Source: Streptococcus oralis
Lineage (GTDB): Bacteria; Bacillota; Bacilli; Lactobacillales; Streptococcaceae
Length of the DNA stretch: 64,000 nucleotides
NCBI RefSeq assembly: GCF_024399415.1
Contig: NZ_CP029257.1
Coordinates: 519,501-583,500 of the forward strand
Reading direction: 5' to 3'
Both the position numbers and the translations under genes were made by a program. A model generated the notes under the pieces. That model was given only the letters and a program-made list of their open reading frames with translations, was not told where the DNA came from and ran no database searches. Positions 7,932 to 19,601 of the stretch are shown here, one piece after another (the first letter of the stretch is position 1; each line of letters opens with the position of its first letter).

Positions 7932-8627
7932 TTAGGCTTTAAATTCCTGGCGGAAGAGCTGGTCAATTGATTCACCTGACTCGTAACGAATATCATCAAC
8001 ATTTCCTTGGCGGACGACTTTTCCGTCTTTGAGGAAGATAATCTCATCCAAGATTGGCTCAATATCTGAAATCAAGTGGGTTGAAATTAGCACCGTAGAA
8101 GTTGGGGAATAGTTGTTGATGATGGTATTGAGGATATAATCACGGGCAGCTGGATCCACGCCTCCGATAGGTTCGTCCAGAACGTAGAGGCGGGCTTCAC
8201 GGCTCATAACCAAGATGAGTTGGACCTTTTCCTTGTTCCCTTTTGATAGTTTCTTGAGGCGACTGTTTTCATCAATACCGAGATCGGCTAAAAGGTGTTG
8301 GGCTTTTTCGAGATTGAAATCCTGGTAGAAGGTTTTAAAATAGGTTAGAGCATCCTTAACCTTCATCTCTTCATTGAGGTAGGTTGTGTCTGGCAGATAG
8401 GAAACGATCGCCTTGGTAGCAGGACTTGGATCCTGTCCGTTAATGAGGACACGTCCTTTATTTGGTTGAAGGAGGCCATTGATTAGTTTGATTAGAGTTG
8501 TTTTTCCGGATCCGTTTGGTCCAAGGAGCCCGACAATCTTTCCGGCTGAGATCTCTAGTGAGATATTGTCAAGTGCCGCGGTTGCTCCATATGATTTTGT
8601 TACATTTTCAAGTGCTAGTAGTGTCAT
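7932..8627 (-). CDS. ABC transporter ATP-binding protein
   Basis: Stand-alone ABC ATPase of 231 residues: Walker A GPNGSGKTT near residue 37, signature region KLSKGNKEKVQL, Walker B LYVLDEPIGGVD and switch His in STHL. The degenerate signature (SKGNKEK instead of SGGQ) is common in this exporter subgroup. It is placed between the GntR regulator (4 bp upstream) and its permease (15 bp downstream). Confidence 0.9.
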   Translation of the reverse strand: MTLLALENVTKSYGATAALDNISLEISAGKIVGLLGPNGSGKTTLIKLINGLLQPNKGRVLINGQDPSPATKAIVSYLPDTTYLNEEMKVKDALTYFKTFYQDFNLEKAQHLLADLGIDENSRLKKLSKGNKEKVQLILVMSREARLYVLDEPIGGVDPAARDYILNTIINNYSPTSTVLISTHLISDIEPILDEIIFLKDGKVVRQGNVDDIRYESGESIDQLFRQEFKA

Positions 8628-8631
8628 AGTC

Positions 8632-8997
8632 TTAAACTCCTTTAATATAGTCGCTTAATACATTTGGCAGTTCTTCTTTTTTGTAGCCAAATTGGAGCAT
8701 GCAAGAGACGAATTGTTGCAGTTGCTCCTCGGAAAGTTGTTTGCGGGACTGAAGGATGAGGTCCAAATCCTCGGTGACAAATCGACCAGTTGTCCGCTTG
8801 CTATATACAAATCCTTCACGTTCGAGGTCAGACAAGGCGCGCTGAATGGTATTGGGATTGACCCCAGCCTCGCTCGCCAAATCTCTCACGGTAGGGAGCT
8901 GTTGATTGGGTTCCAGTTCATGGGAAACAATCTGTAATTTGATTTTTTCCATAATCTGTAAATAAATCGGTTTTGTATTATCAAATGACCAGGACAT
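8632..8997 (-). CDS. GntR-family regulator, YtrA subfamily
   Basis: Regulator of 121 residues. The N-terminal winged helix-turn-helix spans roughly residues 10-75 (PIYLQIMEKIKLQIVSHEL, QLPTVRDLASEAGVNPNTIQ, the classic GntR pattern). The short C-terminal tail is too small for a ligand domain, which is diagnostic of the YtrA subgroup. Two adjacent ATG codons exist; the second is better spaced from AAAGGAG. It heads the operon with the ABC ATPase and permease and most likely represses it. Confidence 0.88.
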   Translation of the reverse strand: MSWSFDNTKPIYLQIMEKIKLQIVSHELEPNQQLPTVRDLASEAGVNPNTIQRALSDLEREGFVYSKRTTGRFVTEDLDLILQSRKQLSEEQLQQFVSCMLQFGYKKEELPNVLSDYIKGV

Positions 8998-9081
8998 CAT
9001 AGTCTCCTTTCTTTGCCTTTATTGTTCTAATCAAATAATACAATAAAACAAAAAACTTGTCAAGTAAAAATAAGAATTGTT

Positions 9082-9109
9082 TTGGGAATTGCTCAAAAAA
9101 TGGTATAAT
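9082..9109 (+). promoter_or_regulatory. Promoter of the nrdR operon
   Basis: TTGGGA, 16 bp, TATAAT, 28 bp before the nrdR start codon. Confidence 0.65.
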
Positions 9110-9137
9110 GAAAAGAAAACGACAAGGAGGGAAGTGC

Positions 9138-9611
9138 ATGCGTTGTCCAAAATGTGGGGCTACCAAGTCTAGTGTTGTTGATAGTCGACAAGCCGAAGAA
9201 GGAAATACCATCCGCCGAAGACGTGAGTGCGACGAGTGTCAGCATCGTTTTACAACCTATGAACGAGTAGAAGAAAGAACGCTGGTTGTCGTCAAAAAAG
9301 ACGGTACGCGAGAGCAGTTTTCAAGAGATAAAATCTTTAATGGGATTATCCGCTCAGCCCAGAAACGTCCTGTGTCAAGTGATGAAATCAACATGGTGGT
9401 CAATCGCATCGAGCAAAAACTCCGTAGTCGCAGTGAGAATGAGATCCAAAGTGAATATATTGGGTCCTTAGTCATGGAAGAATTGGCAGAGCTTGATGAG
9501 ATTACCTATGTTCGTTTTGCCAGTGTTTACCGTAGCTTTAAGGATGTGAGTGAGTTGGAGAGTCTGCTCCAGCAGATCACCCAGTCCTCTAAGAAGAAAA
9601 AGGAAAAATAG
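9138..9611 (+). CDS. nrdR: Transcriptional repressor NrdR
   Basis: Nucleotide-sensing repressor of ribonucleotide reductase genes. The 157-residue form starts [12 protein letters not shown], giving the N-terminal zinc ribbon (CPKC ... CDEC) at the very start, then the ATP-cone domain from about residue 48. AAGGAGGG lies just before this ATG, so the longer frame from 9057 is rejected; it would run across the promoter. It is followed directly by dnaB and dnaI, a conserved arrangement in streptococci. Confidence 0.95.
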   Translation: MRCPKCGATKSSVVDSRQAEEGNTIRRRRECDECQHRFTTYERVEERTLVVVKKDGTREQFSRDKIFNGIIRSAQKRPVSSDEINMVVNRIEQKLRSRSENEIQSEYIGSLVMEELAELDEITYVRFASVYRSFKDVSELESLLQQITQSSKKKKEK

Positions 9612-10775
9612 ATGAAACCAAATGACCGTTTTTCTTTTCTAAAGAATAATCGGGTGTCGCAAGATACCTCTTCTCTGGTGCAGTGCTACCTCCCGATTAT
9701 CGGTCAGGAGGCACTGAGCCTCTATCTATATACCATTACCTTTTGGGATGGTGGGCAAAAGGAACACCTCTTTTCCCATATCCTCAACCACTTAAACTTT
9801 GGCATGCCGACCTTGCTCCAATCCTTCAAAGTCTTATCTGCCTTCGATCTGTTGACCCTTTATCAGAAGGAGAATGTCTATGAATTACAGCTTCATTCTC
9901 CCCTCTCCAGTCAAGAATTTCTAAGTCATTCTGTCTATAGCAGATTATTAGAGAAAAAGATTGGGGATACAGCTGTTTCTGCTATGAAGCAGACTCCAAG
10001 TGAGGGAGAAGCACTCTCTGTTTCTTTGAGCCAAGTCTTTCCAACCCTGACTGAAGAAGTGACACCAAGCGAGTCTAAAAGCAAGTTAAAAAATGATTTT
10101 GACTTGGAACATTTCCAGCGTCTGATGGCTCGAGATGGCTTGCGTTTTGAAGACGAGCAGGCGGATGTTTTGGAATTGTTTGCCATCGCAGATGAAAAAA
10201 AATGGACCTGGTTTGAAACCTATCAATTAGCTAAGGCGACAGCTGTAGCTCAGGTTATTTCTGTCAAACGCATGCGTGAAAAGATAGCACAAAAACCAGC
10301 TACTTCTGACTTTAGCCCCAAAGAAATGACCATTATCAGGGAAGCCAAAAATAAAACACCCCTACATTTTTTAGCGGAAATCAAGCAAACGCGTAAGGGG
10401 AACATCACCCAAAGTGAAAGAGAACTCCTTCACCAGATGGCGTCTTTAGGCTTGATGGATGAAGTCATCAATATCATCTTGCTTCTAACCTTTAACAAGG
10501 TTGATTCGGCAAATGTCAATGAAAAATATGCCATGAAGGTTGCCAATGACTATGCTTATCAAAAAATTCGAACAGCAGAAGAAGCTGTGCTTCGGATTCG
10601 AGAGCGTCAGAAAAAAGGGCAAGAAGACCAGAAATCGAAAACTAGCTCGACTAAGACAAATGTTCCCAAGTGGAGCAATCCAGAATATAAAAATCAAACC
10701 AGTGAGGAAACTCGTCTGGAACTAGAACGTAAAAAACAAGAAATGTTAGCCCGATTAGAAGAAGGAGGAGACTAG
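9612..10775 (+). CDS. dnaB: Replication initiation / helicase-loading protein DnaB (Firmicutes type)
   Basis: Firmicute DnaB of 387 residues, which with DnaD and DnaI loads the replicative helicase at the origin and at restart sites. It is not the E. coli helicase of the same name. The start codon directly follows the nrdR stop. The C-terminal part carries the DnaB/DnaD-like segment (LHQMASLGLMDEVINIILLL, then NDYAYQKI near residue 315) and a charged tail. The assignment rests on these segments and on the conserved nrdR-dnaB-dnaI order. Confidence 0.88.
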   Translation: MKPNDRFSFLKNNRVSQDTSSLVQCYLPIIGQEALSLYLYTITFWDGGQKEHLFSHILNHLNFGMPTLLQSFKVLSAFDLLTLYQKENVYELQLHSPLSSQEFLSHSVYSRLLEKKIGDTAVSAMKQTPSEGEALSVSLSQVFPTLTEEVTPSESKSKLKNDFDLEHFQRLMARDGLRFEDEQADVLELFAIADEKKWTWFETYQLAKATAVAQVISVKRMREKIAQKPATSDFSPKEMTIIREAKNKTPLHFLAEIKQTRKGNITQSERELLHQMASLGLMDEVINIILLLTFNKVDSANVNEKYAMKVANDYAYQKIRTAEEAVLRIRERQKKGQEDQKSKTSSTKTNVPKWSNPEYKNQTSEETRLELERKKQEMLARLEEGGD

Positions 10776-11672
10776 ATGGAGAGTGTTGGCGACGTTATCA
10801 AGCGTCAGATAAGTCGTTTTCAGTATCAGGACCTAGTCCAGCAGATTATGAAAGACCCAGATGTAGCGGCTTTTATCCAGAAAGAATCCCTCAGCCCAGA
10901 GGAGTTGAATCGTAGCATCTCCAAGTTCAACCAATATATCACAGAACGGGACAAGTTTCTTCGTGGGGATGCGGACTATATAGCGCGTGGCTACAAGCCC
11001 ATCTTGGTTATGAATCACGGATATGCGGATGTGTCTTATGAAGAAACACCAGAACTAATCGCGGCAGAAAAAGAGGCTGCAATTAAGAATCGTCTTAAGT
11101 TGATCAATCTACCAGCCAGTCTCAAGAAAGCGAAATTGGCTCAGATTGACCTGGATGATCTAGGACGGTTGCCGATTTTTGAGAGACTCTATTCCTTTGT
11201 TGACCTTTACCCAAGCATTCGAAAAGGCCTCTATCTTTACGGAGATTTTGGTGTTGGTAAGAGTTTTATGATGGCAGCCTTAGCTCATGACCTATCTGAA
11301 AAACGTGGGGCATCAACGACCATTCTCCATTATCCAAGTTTTGTCATTGATGTGAAAAATGCCATCGGTGAAGGATCTGTGAAGACCTTGGTGGATGACA
11401 TCAAGTTAGCAGAGGTCCTGGTCTTGGATGATATTGGTGCAGAGCAGTCGACACCTTGGGTACGTGATGAGATTCTCCAAGTCATTCTTCAGTACCGCAT
11501 GCAGGAAGATTTGCCAACCTTCTTTACTTCCAACTTTAATTTCCAAGATTTGGAAAAACATTTTGCCAAAGGAAAGAATGGAAATGACGAGACTTGGGAA
11601 GCTAGACGGGTCATGGAACGAATCCGTTATTTGGCTGAGGAAACGAGACTAGAAGGAGAAAATCGCCGATGA
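10776..11672 (+). CDS. dnaI: Primosomal helicase loader DnaI
   Basis: AAA+ ATPase of 298 residues that delivers the replicative helicase to DNA. Walker A is YGDFGVGKSFM near residue 160, Walker B VLVLDDIGAE near residue 216, and the sensor region FFTSNFN follows. The N-terminal 100 residues form the helicase-binding domain. It begins right after the dnaB stop and overlaps the next gene by 4 bp. Confidence 0.93.
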   Translation: MESVGDVIKRQISRFQYQDLVQQIMKDPDVAAFIQKESLSPEELNRSISKFNQYITERDKFLRGDADYIARGYKPILVMNHGYADVSYEETPELIAAEKEAAIKNRLKLINLPASLKKAKLAQIDLDDLGRLPIFERLYSFVDLYPSIRKGLYLYGDFGVGKSFMMAALAHDLSEKRGASTTILHYPSFVIDVKNAIGEGSVKTLVDDIKLAEVLVLDDIGAEQSTPWVRDEILQVILQYRMQEDLPTFFTSNFNFQDLEKHFAKGKNGNDETWEARRVMERIRYLAEETRLEGENRR

Positions 11673-12382
11673 CAGAAACCATTAAACTGATGAAAGCTCA
11701 TACTTCAGTTCGTCGCTTTAAGGAGGAAGAAATTCCTCAAGCAGACTTGGAAGAGATTTTGACTGCTGGACAAATGGCATCATCTTGGAAAAATTTCCAA
11801 TCCTACTCTGTGATTCTTGTGCGCAGTCAAGAGAAGAAAGATGCTCTTTATGAATTGGTTCCTCAGGAAGCCATTCGCCAATCAGCAGCCTTTTTGCTCT
11901 TTGTTGGTGACTTGAATCGAGCGGAAAAGGGAGCAAGCCTTCATACGGACACTTTCCAACCTCAAGGGGTAGAAGGTCTCCTTATCACGTCTGTGGACGC
12001 TGCGCTTGCGGGGCAAAATACCTTGCTTGCAGCAGAGAGTCTGGGATATGGTGGTGTTATCATCGGTTTGGTTCGTTACAAGTCAGAAGAAGTGGCAGCG
12101 CTTTTTAACCTACCTGACTATACCTACCCTGTTTTTGGGATTGCCCTTGGCGTGCCAGATCAACAACACGAGGTCAAACCAAGACTGCCTTTGAACCAAG
12201 TGGTATTTGAAGAGGAATACCAAGAACAGCCAGTAGCGGCGATTTTGGACTATGACAAAGTACAGGCAGACTATGCTGGTGCGCGTGCGACGACCTCTTG
12301 GAGTCAACGTTTGGCAGAGCAGTTTGGTCAAGCTGAACCTAGTTCAACTCGGAAGAATCTAGAACAGAAAAAGTTATTGTAG
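11669..12382 (+). CDS. Nitroreductase-family NADPH-dependent oxidoreductase
   Basis: FMN-dependent reductase of 237 residues in the NfsA/FRP branch of the nitroreductase family. HTSVRRFKEEEIP at the N-terminus and AGQMASSWKNFQSYSVILV are the typical phosphate- and flavin-binding stretches, and GYGGVIIGLVRY lies mid-protein. Its start overlaps the dnaI stop (ATGA). The physiological substrate is unknown. Confidence 0.85.
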   Translation: MTETIKLMKAHTSVRRFKEEEIPQADLEEILTAGQMASSWKNFQSYSVILVRSQEKKDALYELVPQEAIRQSAAFLLFVGDLNRAEKGASLHTDTFQPQGVEGLLITSVDAALAGQNTLLAAESLGYGGVIIGLVRYKSEEVAALFNLPDYTYPVFGIALGVPDQQHEVKPRLPLNQVVFEEEYQEQPVAAILDYDKVQADYAGARATTSWSQRLAEQFGQAEPSSTRKNLEQKKLL

Positions 12383-12395
12383 AAAGTGAGAAAAC

Positions 12396-13706
12396 ATGGC
12401 CTTACCAACTATTGCCATTGTGGGACGTCCCAATGTTGGGAAATCAACCCTATTTAATCGAATCGCTGGTGAGCGAATCTCAATCGTAGAAGATGTCGAG
12501 GGTGTGACACGTGACCGTATCTATGCAACGGGTGAGTGGCTCAACCGTTCTTTCAGTATGATTGATACGGGAGGGATTGACGACGTCGATGCTCCCTTCA
12601 TGGAGCAAATCAAACACCAGGCAGAAATTGCCATGGAAGAAGCGGATGTCATCGTCTTTGTAGTTTCTGGGAAAGAAGGAATCACAGATGCAGATGAGTA
12701 CGTAGCTCGTAAACTTTATAAGACCCATAAACCTGTTATCCTTGCGGTTAACAAGGTTGACAACCCTGAGATGCGAAATGATATCTTTGATTTCTATGCG
12801 CTAGGATTGGGTGAACCACTGCCAATTTCGTCTGTCCATGGTATCGGTACGGGTGATGTGCTGGATGCCATTGTGGAAAATCTACCACACGAAGTCGAAG
12901 AAGAAAATCCAGATGTCATCAAATTCAGCTTGATTGGCCGTCCTAACGTTGGAAAGTCAAGTTTAATCAACGCTATTTTGGGAGAAGACCGTGTGATTGC
13001 CAGCCCAGTAGCTGGAACAACGCGTGATGCCATTGATACCCACTTTACAGATACGGATGGACAAGAGTTTACCATGATTGATACAGCTGGTATGCGTAAG
13101 TCTGGTAAAGTCTATGAAAATACGGAGAAATACTCTGTCATGCGTGCCATGCGTGCCATTGACCGTTCTGACGTGGTCTTGATGGTCCTCAATGCCGAAG
13201 AAGGTATCCGTGAGTACGACAAGCGTATCGCAGGTTTTGCCCACGAAGCCGGTAAAGGGATGATCATCGTGGTCAATAAGTGGGATACCCTTGAGAAAGA
13301 TAACCACACCATGAAAAAATGGGAAGAAGATATCCGTGAGCAGTTCCAATACCTGCCTTACGCACCGATTGTCTTCGTGTCTGCTCTGACCAAGCAACGT
13401 CTCCACAAACTGCCTGAGATGATCAAGCAAATCAGCGAAAGTCAAAACACACGTATCCCATCAGCTGTCTTAAACGATGTCATCATGGATGCCATTGCCA
13501 TCAATCCAACACCGACAGACAAAGGGAAACGCCTCAAGATTTTCTACGCAACCCAAGTGGCAACCAAGCCACCAACCTTTGTCATCTTTGTCAATGAAGA
13601 AGAACTCATGCACTTCTCTTACCTGCGTTTCTTGGAAAATCAAATTCGCAAGGCCTTTGTCTTTGAAGGAACCCCGATTCATTTGATCGCAAGAAAACGC
13701 AAGTAA
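12396..13706 (+). CDS. der: Ribosome biogenesis GTPase Der (EngA)
   Basis: Essential tandem-GTPase that assists 50S subunit assembly. Two G domains are clear: [11 protein letters not shown] with DTGG and NKVD in the first, and [11 protein letters not shown] with DTAG and NKWD in the second, followed by the C-terminal KH-like domain. The 436-residue length is standard. Confidence 0.96.
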   Translation: MALPTIAIVGRPNVGKSTLFNRIAGERISIVEDVEGVTRDRIYATGEWLNRSFSMIDTGGIDDVDAPFMEQIKHQAEIAMEEADVIVFVVSGKEGITDADEYVARKLYKTHKPVILAVNKVDNPEMRNDIFDFYALGLGEPLPISSVHGIGTGDVLDAIVENLPHEVEEENPDVIKFSLIGRPNVGKSSLINAILGEDRVIASPVAGTTRDAIDTHFTDTDGQEFTMIDTAGMRKSGKVYENTEKYSVMRAMRAIDRSDVVLMVLNAEEGIREYDKRIAGFAHEAGKGMIIVVNKWDTLEKDNHTMKKWEEDIREQFQYLPYAPIVFVSALTKQRLHKLPEMIKQISESQNTRIPSAVLNDVIMDAIAINPTPTDKGKRLKIFYATQVATKPPTFVIFVNEEELMHFSYLRFLENQIRKAFVFEGTPIHLIARKRK

Positions 13707-13738
13707 GCCTTACTTATTTTTCTACAAAAACAAACTAA

Positions 13739-13765
13739 AAGAAGACTTCATAGTCTTCTTTTTTC
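13739..13765 (+). terminator. Terminator after der
   Basis: AGAAGACT-TCAT-AGTCTTCT stem-loop followed by TTTTTT. Confidence 0.9.
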
Positions 13766-13841
13766 TATCTAAGAGGGGAGAAAAGAACCTATCAAATTGG
13801 AGGAGAATCTGTCATCAAATTTCAATCATTCTCCTATCTTT

Positions 13842-13858
13842 TGTAATCTATTTGTAAT
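13842..13858 (+). promoter_or_regulatory. WalR (VicR) box candidate
   Basis: TGTAAT-N5-TGTAAT matches the WalR/VicR consensus TGTWAH-N5-TGTWAH at every position. It lies about 34 bp upstream of the extended -10 box TGCTATAAT (-10 hexamer 13892-13897) of the TPM-domain gene. Confidence 0.5.
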
Positions 13859-13891
13859 GAAAATGCACTTTCTTTGTAAAAATCAAAATGC

Positions 13892-13897
13892 TATAAT
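13892..13897 (+). promoter_or_regulatory. Extended -10 promoter of the TPM-domain gene
   Basis: TGC-TATAAT with only a poor -35 (TTTCTT, 17 bp upstream), as expected for a promoter that needs an activator. Confidence 0.55.
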
Positions 13898-13933
13898 TCC
13901 TTAAATCAATTTTCCTTTATCAGGGAGGTTATT

Positions 13934-14800
13934 ATGAAAAAAAGCAGATTATTTAAACATAGTTTGTTGGTTCGCTTGCTTGGGTTGCTGATGGTCTTTC
14001 TCTTCTTGTCAGCATTCACAGCACCTGAAAAACCTGAGTACGGGATCTATGACCCGGATCACTATCTAACGGATGAGACTATAAGTCAGATTCGGGAATT
14101 GAATAATGTAAATAGTAAAAAATCAGAAAAATTCCAGATGGGTGTTTACGTTGTGAAAAGCCTAGATGGAGAAACAATCGAGACTGTAGCCAATGAAACA
14201 GCTAGAGCTTGGAAGATTGGCTACTCGGGAGACAATCACGGTGTCTTGATTGTGGTAGCAGTCCAAGATAGAAAATCACGGATTGAAACCAGTAATAATG
14301 TGGCCAGTAAGATCACTGACTATCAGACTCACAGGTTCTTGACAACAGCACGTCCTTACTTTAAAAATGGTGACTATAACAAGGGTGTTCTCTCAATAGT
14401 CAATAATCTCAACTACATGTTCTATAGTGGATCGAGTACGACTGCTTCAAGTTCTAAAAGTAGTTACGACTATACTACCAACTCTAGTCGCTTAAGGGAA
14501 CTTGAAAGGTATGCTGGTGAGAGCAGTTCTTCGAGACGTCATCGAAAAAGCAGTTCAAGTGACGGAGTTATCGTATTTGGAGTTCTCATTTACTTCATCG
14601 TGATGATTATCGGATTTCTATTTGGTGGTCGTGGTTCACGTGGAGATGATTCTGGCGGTGGCTGGTGGGGCGGTGACTCATCAGACTCAGGTTCCTCTTG
14701 GTCTGATTCGGGCTCCTCTTGGTCTGACTCAGGCTCCGACTCATCTGGTGGCTGGGACGGCGGTGGCTTTGATGGTGGCGGTTCGTCTGATGACTGGTGA
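13934..14800 (+). CDS. TPM-domain membrane protein with Gly/Ser/Asp-rich tail
   Basis: Protein of 288 residues: N-terminal signal/membrane segment (LLVRLLGLLMVFLFLSAF), an extracytoplasmic TPM domain (about residues 35-155, beginning YDPDHYLTDETISQI), a serine-rich linker, a second membrane helix (VIVFGVLIYFIVMIIGFLF near 212), and a C-terminal low-complexity tail of Gly, Ser, Asp and Trp with repeated SGSSWSD units. TPM proteins are often next to LemA genes, as here. The function is not established; a role at the envelope is likely, and a WalR-like box upstream agrees with that. Confidence 0.85.
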   Translation: MKKSRLFKHSLLVRLLGLLMVFLFLSAFTAPEKPEYGIYDPDHYLTDETISQIRELNNVNSKKSEKFQMGVYVVKSLDGETIETVANETARAWKIGYSGDNHGVLIVVAVQDRKSRIETSNNVASKITDYQTHRFLTTARPYFKNGDYNKGVLSIVNNLNYMFYSGSSTTASSSKSSYDYTTNSSRLRELERYAGESSSSRRHRKSSSSDGVIVFGVLIYFIVMIIGFLFGGRGSRGDDSGGGWWGGDSSDSGSSWSDSGSSWSDSGSDSSGGWDGGGFDGGGSSDDW

Positions 14801-14960
14801 GTAATCGTATATAGCTCAAATCGATTTCTCCATACAGTAAGGTGACTCCTTTGCAAGAGTTCACTCCTTAATTAAAAATAAAAACAAAGTTTGGGAAATT
14901 GATTTAAAATCTGAGTATTTTCTCAGAAAAGTTAATAAAAGAAAGTGTTAAGGTTTTGAT

Positions 14961-15557
14961 ATGAAACAAAATAAAGTAATTCTCTCAATAGTGGCTATTT
15001 TCTTTGGACTACTAATTCTGGGAAGTTGTTCCGCAGTGACGACCTATAATGGTCTGGTTGGTGAACAGACTAAAGTGGAGCAGGCTCAGGCTGATGTCTC
15101 GACAGCCCTCCAACGTCGTTCGGACTTGATTGGTAACTTGGTGGAGTCCGTTAAAGGACAAATGAATCATGAAACCGAAGTCTTTACCAAGATTGCGGAT
15201 GCTAGAGCTAAAATCGGTAGTAGCTCAGTGACATCGGAAGAAAACCAAAAGGCTCAGGGAGAGTTGAGCTCAGCTCTTTCCCGCTTGATTTCCTTGACGG
15301 AGAATTATCCAGAACTCAAGAGCAATCAAAATGTTGAGCAACTAATGGTCGAACTTTCAGGCAGTGAAAATCGTATCTTTGTAGCACGCAAGGATTATAA
15401 TAAAGTCGCAGCCGAGTACAATCAAAAGTTGAGAAGTTTTCCAACCGTGCTTTTTGCGAATATGATGAACTTTAAAGAAGCTGAAACCTTCAAGGAAACA
15501 GAAGAAGCCAAGACAGTTCCTAAGGTTGATTTTGGAACCTCTTCATCAAGTCAATAA
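14961..15557 (+). CDS. LemA family protein
   Basis: Membrane-anchored coiled protein of 198 residues with one N-terminal helix (VILSIVAIFFGLLILGSC) followed by the LemA hallmark TTYNGLVGEQTKVEQAQADV and RRSDLIGNLVESVKG, and a Ser-rich end. LGSC at the end of the hydrophobic stretch resembles a lipobox, so lipidation is possible but unusual for LemA. It is 160 bp downstream of the TPM-domain gene; the two families frequently co-occur. Function unknown. Confidence 0.88.
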   Translation: MKQNKVILSIVAIFFGLLILGSCSAVTTYNGLVGEQTKVEQAQADVSTALQRRSDLIGNLVESVKGQMNHETEVFTKIADARAKIGSSSVTSEENQKAQGELSSALSRLISLTENYPELKSNQNVEQLMVELSGSENRIFVARKDYNKVAAEYNQKLRSFPTVLFANMMNFKEAETFKETEEAKTVPKVDFGTSSSSQ

Positions 15558-15615
15558 AGTGAATCAGCCTATGAATAAAGGAATTTCTCTAGCGTGACTA
15601 GTGATTTCCAACCGA

Positions 15616-15642
15616 ACCTGGAAAGCTTTTTCCAGGTATTTT
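15616..15642 (+). terminator. Terminator after lemA
   Basis: ACCTGGAAA / TTTCCAGGT stem with a short loop followed by ATTTTT; a -10 box (TATAAT, 15646-15651) for the next gene follows at once. Confidence 0.6.
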
Positions 15643-15688
15643 TGGTATAATAAAAGGGAAGAGACAGTGACTCAAATGGAGGTTTGCT

Positions 15689-15979
15689 ATGGAGAAAACA
15701 AAAGCCTTTCTTGAAGCGCACTACAAGAGATATATCCTTACGATTTGCCTTCTCTGGTTCCTCATGTTTTTTCTTCCTTGGGATTGGCAAATAGGAGGAG
15801 TTTCAGTATATTATTTCGTTATGAGAAAACTCTTTGTGGTTTTTGGTGTTTTATCTATCTTATACTCCGTGCTGATTAAAAAATTCAGTCTTCTCATCTT
15901 TGGAATTATCTTTTGCTTGGCCTTCTGGATCAATCTCTTTTTGTACTTTGGCTTATTGCCAGCATTTTTGGGAAATTAA
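15689..15979 (+). CDS. Small hypothetical membrane protein
   Basis: A 96-residue protein with about three hydrophobic helices (ILTICLLWFLMFFLPW, LFVVFGVLSILYSVLI, LLIFGIIFCLAFWINLFLYF). The start has GGAGG 6 bases upstream and a promoter just before it, and a terminator follows, so it is a free-standing gene. I do not recognise the family. Confidence 0.7.
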   Translation: MEKTKAFLEAHYKRYILTICLLWFLMFFLPWDWQIGGVSVYYFVMRKLFVVFGVLSILYSVLIKKFSLLIFGIIFCLAFWINLFLYFGLLPAFLGN

Positions 15980-15993
15980 ACATTAAAAATTGG

Positions 15994-16024
15994 TGGACTA
16001 GACGAGTTTCTAGTCCTTTTTTCT
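15994..16024 (+). terminator. Terminator after the small membrane-protein gene
   Basis: GGACTAGA / TCTAGTCC perfect 8-bp stem followed by a T run. Confidence 0.9.
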
Positions 16025-16059
16025 TCCTTGACAAAATAGTTTGAGAAGTGAAAATGATT

Positions 16060-16088
16060 TTGTTGACGGGCGATCTGTATGATATAAT
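16060..16088 (+). promoter_or_regulatory. Promoter of the DNA-alkylation-repair-like gene
   Basis: TTGTTG, 17 bp, TATAAT. It rules out starts upstream of about 16095 for the next gene. Confidence 0.7.
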
Positions 16089-16122
16089 AAGTTCCGTAAA
16101 CAGAAGATTAAGGAATTTAATA

Positions 16123-16878
16123 ATGGCGAAAAAAGTAAAGGACTATTATGACTTGGCTTATGCTAGGGATTTGAGTCAACGGATGCAAGAAGCGTCCCCT
16201 GCCTTTGAGGGACAAAAATTTATCTTGTTGCTAGAAAAAGACTTGGAAAATTTGGAGTTTAGCCAGCGTCAAGAACTCTTGGCTAAAAGTATCAAAGAAT
16301 GTCTCCCCCTATCTTATCAGGACTCTCTCAAGGTTTTTGAGAAAATTTTAGGTCCTGAGTTAGAGGGTGGTTTAGGCATGTTTTCAGAAGGGTATTGGCT
16401 TTGGCCAATCGGTAAATATGTAGAACTATATGGAGACAAGGAATTTGAATTGAGCGCGGCCTTTAGTAAGGAACTAACCAAGCGATTTACTGGAGAATTT
16501 TCTATGAGACCTTTGCTGGCTCGCTATCCTAAGGCTACAATGACTTTGCTGTTAGAATGGAGTCGGGATGAAAATTTGCGCGTTCGTAGACTTGCTAGCG
16601 AGTGCATGCGTATCCGTCTGCCTTGGGCTAAGAGACAAACCGTGGTATTGGATTATTTTGAGGATTTTACCACTATTCTGACCAATCTAAAGGATGATAG
16701 AGACAAGTCCATTCAAAAAAGTGTAGCCAATAATCTAAATGATTTGTACAAGGAAGACCCTGATAAGTTTGAAAGGATTCTTCAAACTTGGCAAAAGGAG
16801 GAGCTGAGTCCAAGTTGTGCTTGGATCATCAAGCATGCATCTCGAACAAAAAACAAAAAGGTAGCCACAGAAGATTGA
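16123..16878 (+). CDS. DNA alkylation repair (AlkD-like HEAT-repeat) protein
   Basis: A 251-residue helical protein that looks like the AlkD-type HEAT-repeat glycosylase family. It contains SEGYWLWPIGKYVELYG, RRLASECMRIRLPWAKR (with the conserved R-x-P-W-A) and QKSVANNLNDLYKEDPDKF, the pattern seen in HEAT-repeat glycosylase-like proteins. The start MAKKVKDYYDLAYA has AAGGA nearby and is downstream of the promoter. Enzymatic activity on alkylated bases is inferred from the family only. Confidence 0.75.
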   Translation: MAKKVKDYYDLAYARDLSQRMQEASPAFEGQKFILLLEKDLENLEFSQRQELLAKSIKECLPLSYQDSLKVFEKILGPELEGGLGMFSEGYWLWPIGKYVELYGDKEFELSAAFSKELTKRFTGEFSMRPLLARYPKATMTLLLEWSRDENLRVRRLASECMRIRLPWAKRQTVVLDYFEDFTTILTNLKDDRDKSIQKSVANNLNDLYKEDPDKFERILQTWQKEELSPSCAWIIKHASRTKNKKVATED

Positions 16879-16934
16879 TGCAAAAAAAGCTGAATTTTGG
16901 CTGGCCTTTTCCGTTGTAAATTAAGGATTCTTTC

Positions 16935-16963
16935 TTGAAAAATAATGGTAAATATGCTAAAAT
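16935..16963 (+). promoter_or_regulatory. Promoter of secA
   Basis: TTGAAA, 17 bp, TAAAAT with extended TGC. Confidence 0.75.
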
Positions 16964-17008
16964 TAAAAGAACATTCTAAAATATTCAGAATAAAAAGTAA
17001 GGAAAATC

Positions 17009-19522
<2,514 letters not shown>

Positions 19523-19601
19523 TATGAGATAAGATACAGGCGGATACCTGGTAAAAATCATTTTTTGCTTGGTGTCCGTTTGCTTTATAAGGAGATGAAT
19601 C

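Noticed and set aside
14590..14864. Two overlapping minus-strand ORFs rich in Pro, Ser and Glu
   Set aside because: They are mirror images of the Gly/Ser/Asp-coding repeats of the TPM-domain gene and have no ribosome sites.
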